Assembly: GCA_017411905.1 (NCBI GenBank)
Contig: JAFQPB010000034.1
Location: forward strand, 1 to 26,152
DNA: 26,152 nucleotides
From: Oscillospiraceae bacterium
GTDB taxonomy: Bacteria; Bacillota_A; Clostridia; Oscillospirales; Oscillospiraceae
Reading direction: 5' to 3'
In this document: positions 14,608 to 21,446 of the stretch, piece by piece
How positions within the stretch are numbered: position 1 is the stretch's first letter
How the letters are laid out: each line of letters starts with the position of its first letter
Notes under the pieces: model-generated
Told to the model about the DNA's origin: nothing
What the model saw: only the letters and a program-made list of their open reading frames with translations
Databases searched by the model: none
Program-made: the position numbers and the translations under genes

Positions 14608-15807
14608 TTAGGCTTCCTGTGCGTTTTTCTTAGAAAGCACGGTATTCAGAACGCCGTTGCCGACGATCAGTACGAGACCTGCCACACCGTAGATGATGGC
14701 GAAGGTCACAAAGGTGGAAGCAAGGGCGGCAATCAGGGGCGTTGCCAAAGAGAGGACGGATGTAGGCAGGTCAGCAAGCAGCGCAAGGAAGAAGGGAGCT
14801 TGCAGAACATAGCCAAGTGCACCTACGAATACGGCACTAATAAGACCGTTTACACCCATCCAGCGCAGGCCGTTAAAGCTGGGTAGACGGAAGACAAACA
14901 GCAAAAGCAGAAGTGCGGCAACTGCAGCGATAGCAATGGTTTGCAGGCTGCCGGTACGGATCATTTTCAGGGCATCCAAAATCATCGTCAGTTCCTCGGG
15001 AACGCTCTGCACGATGGTCTGTGCAACCTCTTCGGCGGGGGGCAGGGTCTCCACGATGGTGGGGAGGGCGGTGCTGGTAACTTTTTCCACAGCCTGTGTC
15101 AGCTTTTCCTTGTTAACCTCTACTTCGGGGGGCAGGTTCTTTTCTACGATGGTGACGATCTCTTCCATATGGGGAGTCAAAAGCTCCAAAACGGATTCTG
15201 TGGTCAGCTTGGGGGCTTCACCGGAGCCGGTGGCGGCATTGAAAATGTCCTCTGCATAGGTGGAGACCAACGCCTGCACAGCAGAGCTTTGGGTCAGCTC
15301 CTGTACCATTTTGTCTGTATCCACAACGGCATCCTCGGGGATCTCCAGCTCGGTCATCAGCTCTTCCACATCGATGACACCGCTTTCCACCAAATCAGCC
15401 ACAGCGCCGAACAGCTCCTCAACATCCACACCCTCAGGCAGTACATCTGTAAGACCGCTGTTCTCTAAATCCTCCACATCCAGATCGGGAGGCAGAGTAG
15501 TACCCTCGGGAAGGCTGTCGATGCTGACATCTGGAGGAAGTGTGCCGTCGATCAGATCTTCAAGATCTGTGCCCTCGGGCAGTTCACCGATAGCATAGTC
15601 GTTAGACAGGGTGATGGGAAGACGGCTTGCGGAGGGCTTACCCAAGTCGCTGAGAATACCGGACTCAAAAGCGGCCTTTACCAGCTTGCTGGGGTCGGCA
15701 TTTTCCGTCAGAAAGGACACAACGGGCAGCAGCACAAGGGAAACCACCAAAACAATGCTCAGCAGCAGTGCCATAAAGGCGCTAAAAATTTTCCAAAAAA
15801 CTTTCAT
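14608..15807 (-). CDS. Uncharacterised membrane protein with acidic extracellular domain
   Basis: A 399-residue membrane protein I do not recognise. One N-terminal helix (about residues 7-34) is followed by a long acidic segment (about 35-285) rich in PEGTDLEDL, LPEGVDVEEL and similar phrases, probably outside the cell, and by three or four C-terminal helices (about 290-390). It is a tandem paralogue of the C-terminal part of the next gene upstream (15876-17699): QALVSTYAEDIFNAATG matches QALVSAYMNDVMNTAMG, LLTPHMEEIVTIVEKNLP matches IIAPHMGELADIVQGSLP, and ALKMIRTGSLQ matches ALRFIRTGALR. It lacks both the RpiB domain and the Pro-rich repeats of that protein. GAGG (15818-15815) is seven bases from the ATG. 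Confidence 0.82.
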   Translation of the reverse strand: MKVFWKIFSAFMALLLSIVLVVSLVLLPVVSFLTENADPSKLVKAAFESGILSDLGKPSASRLPITLSNDYAIGELPEGTDLEDLIDGTLPPDVSIDSLPEGTTLPPDLDVEDLENSGLTDVLPEGVDVEELFGAVADLVESGVIDVEELMTELEIPEDAVVDTDKMVQELTQSSAVQALVSTYAEDIFNAATGSGEAPKLTTESVLELLTPHMEEIVTIVEKNLPPEVEVNKEKLTQAVEKVTSTALPTIVETLPPAEEVAQTIVQSVPEELTMILDALKMIRTGSLQTIAIAAVAALLLLLFVFRLPSFNGLRWMGVNGLISAVFVGALGYVLQAPFFLALLADLPTSVLSLATPLIAALASTFVTFAIIYGVAGLVLIVGNGVLNTVLSKKNAQEA

Positions 15808-15833
15808 AATTTTTCCTCTTCTTTATTTTTATA

Positions 15834-15859
15834 ACTCCCTGCCCGACGGGGCAGGGAGT
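15834..15859 (-). terminator. Hairpin between the paralogous membrane genes
   Basis: ACTCCCTGCCC (15834-15844) and GGGCAGGGAGT (15849-15859) form a perfect 11-bp stem with a GACG loop. On the minus strand it is followed by TATAAAAATAAAG, with no proper T run, so it may be a weak terminator or a stabilising/processing hairpin that separates the expression of the two genes. Confidence 0.6.
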
Positions 15860-15875
15860 ATGCTATATTAGGGCA

Positions 15876-17699
15876 TCAGTCTTCGTCAGAGAAGAATCTG
15901 CCGAAGGTCAGGGCAAAGAAGCCTCTCAGAACGGTGGTTCCAAGAATAAGCGCCACACCAACAACTGCGTAAACAATAGCGCATACCTTGAAGGCTTCCT
16001 CAAGTCCTGCGGTGAAAGGAACGAGGACTTGGGTGAACAAATCAATGAATGTAGCAAATTCGGCAAACTCTGCGGAAAGAACGGTTGTAAGCTCAGGGAG
16101 CTTATGCAGCATCAGGGTGGCACCGTAGCACAGCGCACCGCCAATCACACCGCAGATACCTACGGTTCTTACACCGCGCAGACCGGGCAGACGGACGAAG
16201 CAAATCAGGGCGCACATCGCTACGACTACCAGCATAACAGCAGCCCGGAGGGCACCGGTACGGATAAAGCGCAGAGCACCGGTAACCGTAGAAATAACGG
16301 GATTATCGGACTGCAGAAGCTCTGCAGCGGCAGTGCCGAGATCGGGAAGATTTGCGACCAACTCAGGCAATGCCATTTCCAAGGCCTCACCCATAATTTC
16401 TTCCAAATGATCGCGATCCAGTTCGATACCCTCGGGAAGGCTGCCTTGCACAATGTCAGCCAGCTCACCCATATGGGGGGCAATGATGGTCATTGCTGTT
16501 TCGGGAGTCAGGGTAGGCTCACTCTCCACGCCCATAGCCGTGTTCATAACGTCGTTCATATAGGCAGAAACAAGGGCTTGCGCTGCACCGCTGGTTGCGA
16601 GTTGCTCGCCAAGCTTGCCTGTGTCAACCTCTGTGCCTTCGGGGAGATCTAAGAACTCGTTCAGGTGTGTGGTGTCGATGATACCTGTACCTGTTAAACT
16701 GCCCATAAAGCCTAAAAGGGAGTTGACCGCATTGTCTGCTTCGCCGGCATGGTCGGGTTCTGTAGGCTCGGTATTTTCCGGTTCGGTATTTTCAGGCTCA
16801 GTATTTTCGGGCTCGGTGTTCTCCGGTTCAGTGTTCTCCGGTTCAGTGTTCTCCGGTTCGGTATTCTCGGGTTCATTGACCGCAGCGGGGACATTTGCAT
16901 TCTCCGGCTCAGTAGTACCCGGCTCGGTAGTGCCGGGGTCAGTCGTACCCGGTTCTGTAGTACCCGGTTCGGTGGTGCCCGGTTCAGTAGTACCCGGCTC
17001 GGTAGCACCGGGATCGTCTGTAGGCGTGGGTTCTGTTTCGTTGCTGCCGTCAAAAACACCGGATTCGAACAGAATACTTACCAGCGTTTCCGGATCAGAC
17101 ATATTGGTGACATATGTAGCAATGGGGGTCAGCAGCATAGACAGCACCAAAATGACGCTTAGCGTAGAGGTGATAGAGCCGCCGATCAGGTTACCGGCAA
17201 TGCCGCCTATTCTCCGGGGGCGTCTTCTGCGCAGCTTACGGGCTGTCTTTTTTTTTTCTTCCCGCTCCAAGTCCATAACCTTATTGATACGGCGTTGGTG
17301 ACGAACTTCTCTGGAGAAAGGTGTGCTGAGCCAAATATTTACGATATCAAAGGCCAGCTCCTGCCCCACAACGGAAGCACCCAAAGCCATCATATTGGTA
17401 TCGTTGTGCATACGGGTCATCCGGGCAGATTCCTCATCGCACAGCAGAGCACAGCGGATGCCGTGAACCTTGTTGGCGGCAATGGAGACACCGATACCTG
17501 TGGTACACAGCACAATACCACGGTCACATTTGCCCTTGGCAACTGCCTTGGCAGCGGCAATGGCATAGTCGGGATAGTCACAGCTATCCAAAGAGTGGGT
17601 GCCGAAGTCTTCTACGCTGTGGCCTAAGCTTTTGATGTAAGGAATAAGGGCTTCCTTCAAAAGCAGTCCGCCATGATCGCAAGCGATCGCTATTTTCAT
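15876..17699 (-). CDS. rpiB: RpiB fused to a repeat-bearing membrane protein
   Basis: A 607-residue in-frame fusion. Residues 1-141 are a full ribose-5-phosphate isomerase B, which interconverts ribose- and ribulose-5-phosphate: IACDHGG (Asp8, His9), the catalytic Cys65 in LCTTGIG, MHNDTNMMALG (His98) and VRHQRRINK. A basic linker (142-165, KKKTARKLRRRRPRR) leads to a helix (about 174-197). Next come six TEPGT-type repeats (233-262), seven EPENT repeats (276-310), and a helical domain and C-terminal helices (about 485-592) paralogous to the 14608 gene product. GGAGG (17712-17708) precedes the ATG at 17699 by eight bases; the open frame extends upstream to 17921 but overlaps the SDR gene. Normal RpiB has about 150 residues. 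An A10 run at 17257-17248 encodes the linker; one extra A would give a stop at once. A sequencing error is not excluded. Confidence 0.85.
   Translation of the reverse strand: MKIAIACDHGGLLLKEALIPYIKSLGHSVEDFGTHSLDSCDYPDYAIAAAKAVAKGKCDRGIVLCTTGIGVSIAANKVHGIRCALLCDEESARMTRMHNDTNMMALGASVVGQELAFDIVNIWLSTPFSREVRHQRRINKVMDLEREEKKKTARKLRRRRPRRIGGIAGNLIGGSITSTLSVILVLSMLLTPIATYVTNMSDPETLVSILFESGVFDGSNETEPTPTDDPGATEPGTTEPGTTEPGTTEPGTTDPGTTEPGTTEPENANVPAAVNEPENTEPENTEPENTEPENTEPENTEPENTEPENTEPTEPDHAGEADNAVNSLLGFMGSLTGTGIIDTTHLNEFLDLPEGTEVDTGKLGEQLATSGAAQALVSAYMNDVMNTAMGVESEPTLTPETAMTIIAPHMGELADIVQGSLPEGIELDRDHLEEIMGEALEMALPELVANLPDLGTAAAELLQSDNPVISTVTGALRFIRTGALRAAVMLVVVAMCALICFVRLPGLRGVRTVGICGVIGGALCYGATLMLHKLPELTTVLSAEFAEFATFIDLFTQVLVPFTAGLEEAFKVCAIVYAVVGVALILGTTVLRGFFALTFGRFFSDED
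16752..17003. repeat. In-gene 15-nt tandem repeats (TEPGT and EPENT units)
   Basis: Six units coding TEPGT (one TDPGT) and seven coding EPENT lie within the rpiB-fusion gene, each unit 15 bases and therefore frame-neutral. The stretch is a Pro/Glu/Thr-rich spacer between the first helix and the helical domain, outside the membrane. Copy number is likely to vary between strains by replication slippage. On the opposite strand it makes a long artificial open frame. Confidence 0.92.
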
Positions 17700-17758
17700 A
17701 TGTATAACCTCCTTGTGCCGGGGAAGCTGCTTTCCCAGCCATCTTTCGTTATAATATT

Positions 17759-18457
17759 TTATATGATGAAACCGCCGTTTACACCTAATATCTGGCCGGT
17801 GACAAACTGTGCATCTGCCAAATATAAGGCGGCTTGGGCGATATCTTCCGGATTTCCGTTTCTTCCTACGGGTGTTTCGTCGCGCAGGGCATCCAAAACT
17901 TCTCCCTCGTAACCGGCGCACATATCCGTTAGGATCACGCCGGGGGCAATGGCATTTACGCGGATGCCGCTGGGGCCTAATTCCTTAGCCAGCGCTTTGG
18001 TCAGGGCGATCACCGCACCCTTGGTGGCAGAATAGGCACTCTCATAGGAAGCACCTACCTGTCCCCACATAGAAGAAATGTTAATAATGGTGCCCTTATG
18101 GGTCTGCAAAAAGGCAGGCATTGCGGCTTTGACACAATGATAAATGCCCTTTACATTTACATCAAAAAGCCGGTCCCAATCCCCGGCGGGAAGCTGATGG
18201 ATAAGACCGCCCCGCCAAATACCGGCGTTGCAGATAAGGATATCCACGTTCCCAATGGAACGGAAGGCTTTTTCTACCGCTTCGCAGTCGGACACATCGC
18301 AGCAGATAGCGGTGGCACCGGTGGCGGCACTGACGCGCTGCGCCGCATCGTGTTCTTTTTCATAAAGGAAAAAGACGCGGTCGCCACGCTGGGCGAAGGC
18401 CTTTACAATGGCAGCACCGATTCCCCGGGAACCGCCGGTCACAACACAAACCGCCAT
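17759..18457 (-). CDS. Short-chain dehydrogenase, FabG-like
   Basis: A 232-residue classical SDR oxidoreductase using NAD(P)H. The cofactor motif TGGSRGIG is at residues 7-14, CDVSD near 55, NAG near 88, and the catalytic set Ser (ISSMWG), Tyr and Lys (YSATK) follows. The C-terminal LADAQFVTGQILGVNGGF is typical of 3-oxoacyl-ACP reductase relatives. FabG usually sits with fatty-acid genes; here it is five bases after the S1-domain gene and probably belongs to that operon, so the true substrate is uncertain. AGAAGGT, which also holds the stop of the S1 gene, is the ribosome site. Confidence 0.9.
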   Translation of the reverse strand: MAVCVVTGGSRGIGAAIVKAFAQRGDRVFFLYEKEHDAAQRVSAATGATAICCDVSDCEAVEKAFRSIGNVDILICNAGIWRGGLIHQLPAGDWDRLFDVNVKGIYHCVKAAMPAFLQTHKGTIINISSMWGQVGASYESAYSATKGAVIALTKALAKELGPSGIRVNAIAPGVILTDMCAGYEGEVLDALRDETPVGRNGNPEDIAQAALYLADAQFVTGQILGVNGGFII

Positions 18458-18462
18458 AGCTT

Positions 18463-18897
18463 TTACCTTCTGCGGCTTCTGGTGCGGTGGTCGGAGTACT
18501 GCCGGATAGAGGAAATTTTATTGTCTGACTCGCTCATAAACTGCTTGAGCTTTTCTTCAAAAAGCTGATCTGCGGTTTTGGGAGCGGGAGGTGGGGTAGG
18601 AGTCCGCTGGGGTCTGGGGGAAGTATTCTCCCGGCGGGGCACACTGCGCACTTCCCGCTGCGGTTTTACTTCCAAGCGCTTAATAGACAGATTGACCTTT
18701 CCGCCTTCGGCACCGATCACCATCACTTTTACTTCTTGATTTTCGGTCAAGTGCTGCCGGATGTCGCTGACGTAGGTGTTTGCGACCTCCGAGATATGTA
18801 CAAGACCGGTCTTGTTTTCAGGGAGAGAGATAAATGCGCCATAATTGGTGATGGATTTTACTTTGCCATCTAAGACTGTGCCAACGGTCAATTCCAT
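18463..18897 (-). CDS. S1-domain RNA-binding protein (YabR-like)
   Basis: A 144-residue protein with one S1 domain (residues 1-75): VGTVLDGKVKSITNYGAFISLPENKTGLVHIS and EVKVMVIGAEGGKVNLSIKRL. A Pro/Arg-rich linker (80-110, RPQRTPTPPPAP) and a short helical tail (FEEKLKQFMSESDNKISSI) with a basic end follow; the tail is shared by clostridial YabR proteins. YabR-type proteins bind RNA or ribosomes. It follows divIC, the usual Firmicutes order. GGAGG is 13 bases from the ATG, but AGGAAG overlapping it (18912-18907) gives better spacing. Confidence 0.92.
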   Translation of the reverse strand: MELTVGTVLDGKVKSITNYGAFISLPENKTGLVHISEVANTYVSDIRQHLTENQEVKVMVIGAEGGKVNLSIKRLEVKPQREVRSVPRRENTSPRPQRTPTPPPAPKTADQLFEEKLKQFMSESDNKISSIRQYSDHRTRSRRR

Positions 18898-18920
18898 ATA
18901 AATATTGCTTCCTCCAAAGG

Positions 18921-19235
18921 TTAGGGATTCGTGGTGCTGGGGGTAAAGAAACTTGCGCCGCCCTCTACAAGATCCAGCATTTGCGATGCGATGCGCTTGA
19001 TGCCTTGCACGGTGCCCACTTCGGCAATGTTACGGGCAAGGTCGTGATTTTCCCGTTCTAACCGGGCGGCCTGCTGCCGCAGCAGCTCGGTCTCGGCCTC
19101 TACGCGGGTAATGGCATTATGGAGCGTTAAAAGAGAAACGGTACAAATTACCAATGTAACGATCAGAGCGATCTTTAGCAGAGGCGAACCGTGGCGAAAC
19201 CGCAGACGGATCTTGGGCTTTTGCTTGCGGGCCAT
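18921..19235 (-). CDS. divIC: Septum formation initiator DivIC/FtsB-like
   Basis: A 104-residue single-pass membrane protein. A basic cytoplasmic head (MARKQKPKIRLRFRHG) is followed by one helix (about 19-38, LLKIALIVTLVICTVSLLTL) and a coiled coil (about 43-73, ETELLRQQAARLERENHDL). This is the layout of DivIC/FtsB, which joins DivIB and FtsL in the divisome. AAGGAGG (19250-19244) precedes the ATG by eight bases. Position between yabQ and the S1 gene matches Bacillus and Clostridium. Confidence 0.92.
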   Translation of the reverse strand: MARKQKPKIRLRFRHGSPLLKIALIVTLVICTVSLLTLHNAITRVEAETELLRQQAARLERENHDLARNIAEVGTVQGIKRIASQMLDLVEGGASFFTPSTTNP

Positions 19236-19298
19236 CGGGAAGGCCTCCTTTCTCAGGCTACTTTAATGCTATTATGGTCATTGTATTCTTATTGTACT

Positions 19299-19685
19299 CT
19301 ATTTTTTTACTATTGCAAATGTTTTTTTGCAAAATCCGGAAATATTTTTCGATATTTTTCTGCAAAGTACCCAAAATTTGCCAAAAACACCCTGCGCAAA
19401 CCCAAAGAGCATAGAAAGCAGCGGCCTTAGCAACCGCCCGAGGGTGTTGCGCCAAAGGAAAAAGCCTACAAAAAGTCCGGCACTGTAGGCGGGGCGCAAA
19501 TCTCCCTCGCAGATGCCAAAGCCTAAATAAATGCCGCAGGCAAATAGTGCGAACACAAAAAGGGCATCTGTAAAATGGCGCACAATGCGGGGCAGCGGTG
19601 TAAAAAGATCGTAGAAAATACCTAAGCCGCCTCCCAGCAGACAGGCACTTAGAAAACGGGAAAATAAAAGAACGGGCGGTGTCAT
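19299..19685 (-). CDS. yabQ: Spore cortex biosynthesis protein YabQ
   Basis: A 128-residue membrane protein with about four hydrophobic segments: LLFSRFLSACLLGGGLGIFYDLF, DALFVFALFACGIYLGF, PAYSAGLFVGFFLWRNTLG and LLSMLFGFAQGVFG. YabQ of B. subtilis is needed for spore cortex formation and lies in the outer forespore membrane. The C-terminus is basic (KKTFAIVKK). Its ATG overlaps the yabP stop as ATGA, so it is translationally coupled. Sequence conservation in this family is low; the position after yabP and the length support the call. Confidence 0.9.
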   Translation of the reverse strand: MTPPVLLFSRFLSACLLGGGLGIFYDLFTPLPRIVRHFTDALFVFALFACGIYLGFGICEGDLRPAYSAGLFVGFFLWRNTLGRLLRPLLSMLFGFAQGVFGKFWVLCRKISKNISGFCKKTFAIVKK

Positions 19686-19954
19686 TTGAACAGCTTCCCT
19701 AAAAGCCCGCCGGAAATGCGGGGTTCTTCGTAGATCAGGGCGGAGATATGTCCGTCGATGGCTACCTGTCCGTTTTCCGGGGATAAGGTCTTTAGATGGA
19801 GCTGCTGACCTTGTACCGACAGAACGCCAAGACCGGTTTTGAGAATAACGGCATTTTCATCAAAGCTAACCACCTCTGCCGTGCCGCTTAGTAGCAGGCT
19901 TTTTCGGTCATTTAATGTGAGTTTGTGGGGTACGGGCATACGTTCTTCTGCCAT
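19682..19954 (-). CDS. yabP: Sporulation protein YabP
   Basis: A 90-residue protein of the YabP/YqfC family, required for sporulation. The pattern HKLTLNDRKSLLLSGTAEVVSFDENAVILKT, then GVLSVQGQQLHLKTLSPENGQVAIDGHISALIYEE, is the family core. GGAGGT (19966-19961) is six bases from the ATG. It starts the yabP-yabQ-divIC-S1-SDR operon. The S4-domain gene hslR/yabO usually just upstream is missing; instead a divergent phosphopantetheinyl transferase follows. No clear SigE promoter was found by eye. Confidence 0.94.
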   Translation of the reverse strand: MAEERMPVPHKLTLNDRKSLLLSGTAEVVSFDENAVILKTGLGVLSVQGQQLHLKTLSPENGQVAIDGHISALIYEEPRISGGLLGKLFK

Positions 19955-20066
19955 AGAGATACCTCCTTATATGACAATGACTGTAAAATGAAGCCCTATT
20001 GTCATTCCGAGCCAGTTCGCAATGACATGAACACAGTTACAGGGAAATTCTATGCACGCAACAGCA

Positions 20067-20095
20067 TTGACAGACCGAAAAAACCGAATTATACT
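20067..20095 (+). promoter_or_regulatory. Consensus sigma-A promoter of the PPTase-tatD operon
   Basis: TTGACA (20067-20072, perfect) and TATACT (20090-20095) are separated by 17 bases, 24 bases before the GTG start. Confidence 0.85.
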
Positions 20096-20119
20096 GAATA
20101 AATAGGAAAGGGGTGTGGT

Positions 20120-20596
20120 GTGTTGCTGAAGATAGCAGGGGTTGAGATCCGAACAAATGACGGGCATACAGAAGCATATGCCCTTTTGCGCACCCTTTGG
20201 CGGGAGACGACCGGAAGACCCTTTCCGCAAATCGCCCGGACAGAAAAGGGAAAACCTTACTTTCCGGGAGAAGAGTTCCATTTTTCTATTACGCATACCA
20301 AGCATTATGCCTTTTGCGCCCTGTCTGACCGCCCGGTGGGTATCGATGCGGAGGAATTGGGCAGAAAAATCAAACCGGCTATAGCCGGGAAAATCCTTTC
20401 GCCCGGGGAACTGGAGCAATATGAGAACGCAGAAGATAAAAATAAGGCTCTGCTGACCTTTTGGGTACTGAAAGAAGCGCAGGCAAAATGCACCGGGGAG
20501 GGTATCCGCCTCCATCCAAACCATACGGATTTTTATTTGTCAGACCCGCGGGTGCAGGAATATATGGGCTGCCTTGTGGCGGTTATTGAAGGATAG
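20120..20596 (+). CDS. 4'-phosphopantetheinyl transferase, Sfp-type
   Basis: A 158-residue enzyme that moves phosphopantetheine from CoA to a carrier protein. The motifs are in order: EKGKPYFPG (P1), FHFSITHTKHYAFCAL (P1a), VGIDAEELG (P2, with metal-binding Asp and Glu) and WVLKEAQAKCTGEG (P3). It is shorter than Sfp (about 220) but normal for compact bacterial versions. The start is GTG at 20120 (AAAGGGG at 20107-20113, six bases away) or the TTG right after; no ATG fits. No acyl carrier or NRPS genes are nearby. It is the first gene before tatD. Confidence 0.88.
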   Translation: MLLKIAGVEIRTNDGHTEAYALLRTLWRETTGRPFPQIARTEKGKPYFPGEEFHFSITHTKHYAFCALSDRPVGIDAEELGRKIKPAIAGKILSPGELEQYENAEDKNKALLTFWVLKEAQAKCTGEGIRLHPNHTDFYLSDPRVQEYMGCLVAVIEG

Positions 20597-20606
20597 GAGA
20601 AGAGAA

Positions 20607-21365
20607 ATGCTTTTTGATACACACGCACACTTAAATGATGAAGCCTTTTATGAAGACCGGGACGGGCTGATTGCAGGGCTGGCAGAAAAAGGTGTTGGCT
20701 TTGTGATGAATGCGGGCTGCAGCTTGGAGACCTCCCGGGAGAGTATTGCGCTGGCGGAAAAGTATTCCTTTATCTATGCGTCTGTCGGCTCCCATCCCGA
20801 TTCTGCGGGAGAGGTCTGCGAGGAATTGCTGGAGACTTATCTGCAAATGGCAAAGCACCCAAAAGTTAAGGCTGTCGGTGAGATCGGACTGGACTATTAT
20901 TATGAGGGCTTTGATAAGGAAACACAGATACGCGCCTTTGAAATGCAGATGGAGCTGGCAAAGCAGACGGGGCTTCCTGCCATCATTCACGAACGGGATG
21001 CTCACGAGGATGGAATGGCCGTTGTGCGGCAGTTCCCGGAGGTGACGGGCGTGTTTCATTGCTATTCCGGCTCTGCGGAAATGGCGCGGCAGCTTGTGGA
21101 TCGGGGCTGGTATATCGGTTTTACCGGCGTTTTAACCTTCAAAAACGCCCGAAAAGCGGTAGAAACCGCCGCCTCTATTCCTTTGGAGCGCATTGTGCTG
21201 GAAACAGACTGTCCCTATATGGCACCGGTGCCCCACCGCGGCAAACGGAACGACCCGGGCTATCTTTGCCATATGGCTGAGAGATTAGCGGAAATACGGG
21301 GTCTTCCGGTGGAACAAATTATCCAAATCACAACAGAAAATGCAAAGCGGCTGTATCGCATCTGA
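20607..21365 (+). CDS. tatD: TatD-family metal-dependent DNase
   Basis: A 252-residue TIM-barrel hydrolase of the TatD family. Metal ligands appear in DTHAHLND, GEIGLDYYYEG, IIHERDA and FHCYSGS, and the last Asp in ETDCPYMAP. TatD enzymes are 3'-5' exonucleases or D-aminoacyl hydrolase-like. The ATG at 20607 is chosen for AGGAG (20595-20599) seven bases upstream, overlapping the PPTase stop; the frame upstream to 20574 lies inside that gene. A terminator begins within the last codons. Confidence 0.95.
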   Translation: MLFDTHAHLNDEAFYEDRDGLIAGLAEKGVGFVMNAGCSLETSRESIALAEKYSFIYASVGSHPDSAGEVCEELLETYLQMAKHPKVKAVGEIGLDYYYEGFDKETQIRAFEMQMELAKQTGLPAIIHERDAHEDGMAVVRQFPEVTGVFHCYSGSAEMARQLVDRGWYIGFTGVLTFKNARKAVETAASIPLERIVLETDCPYMAPVPHRGKRNDPGYLCHMAERLAEIRGLPVEQIIQITTENAKRLYRI

Positions 21366-21376
21366 TACAGCCGTTT
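21348..21376 (+). terminator. Terminator overlapping the tatD stop
   Basis: CGGCTGTATC (21348-21357) and GATACAGCCG (21364-21373) form a 10-bp stem with a GCATCT loop, followed by TTT. The stem covers the last codons and the TGA stop at 21363-21365. Confidence 0.8.
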
Positions 21377-21412
21377 ACAAATTGATAATGGATAATTGAC
21401 AATTGTCAATTA
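21377..21412. repeat. AT-rich TTGACAATTG repeat, copy 2
   Basis: It ends with the perfect palindrome TAATTGACAATTGTCAATTA (21393-21412), preceded by AAATTGATAATGG. The palindrome has TTGACA, the consensus -35, on both strands. It lies between tatD and the convergent serpin gene. Confidence 0.75.
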
Positions 21413-21446
21413 ACGAGTGTGTATTACGCAGCCGTTTAACGAGGGG

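Noticed and set aside
16752..17003. CRISPR-like array
   Set aside because: Units are 15 bases, contiguous and coding; there are no unique spacers and no cas genes.
17274..17276. Separate gene starting at the internal ATG (MDLEREEKK) of the RpiB fusion
   Set aside because: AAGG is only two bases from this ATG and there is no stop between the domains, so a single fused frame is the simpler reading.
16615..17301. 228-codon plus-strand open frame rich in SVFSGS and VVPGS repeats
   Set aside because: It is the antisense of the TEPGT/EPENT repeats in the RpiB-fusion gene; no ribosome site or domain supports it.
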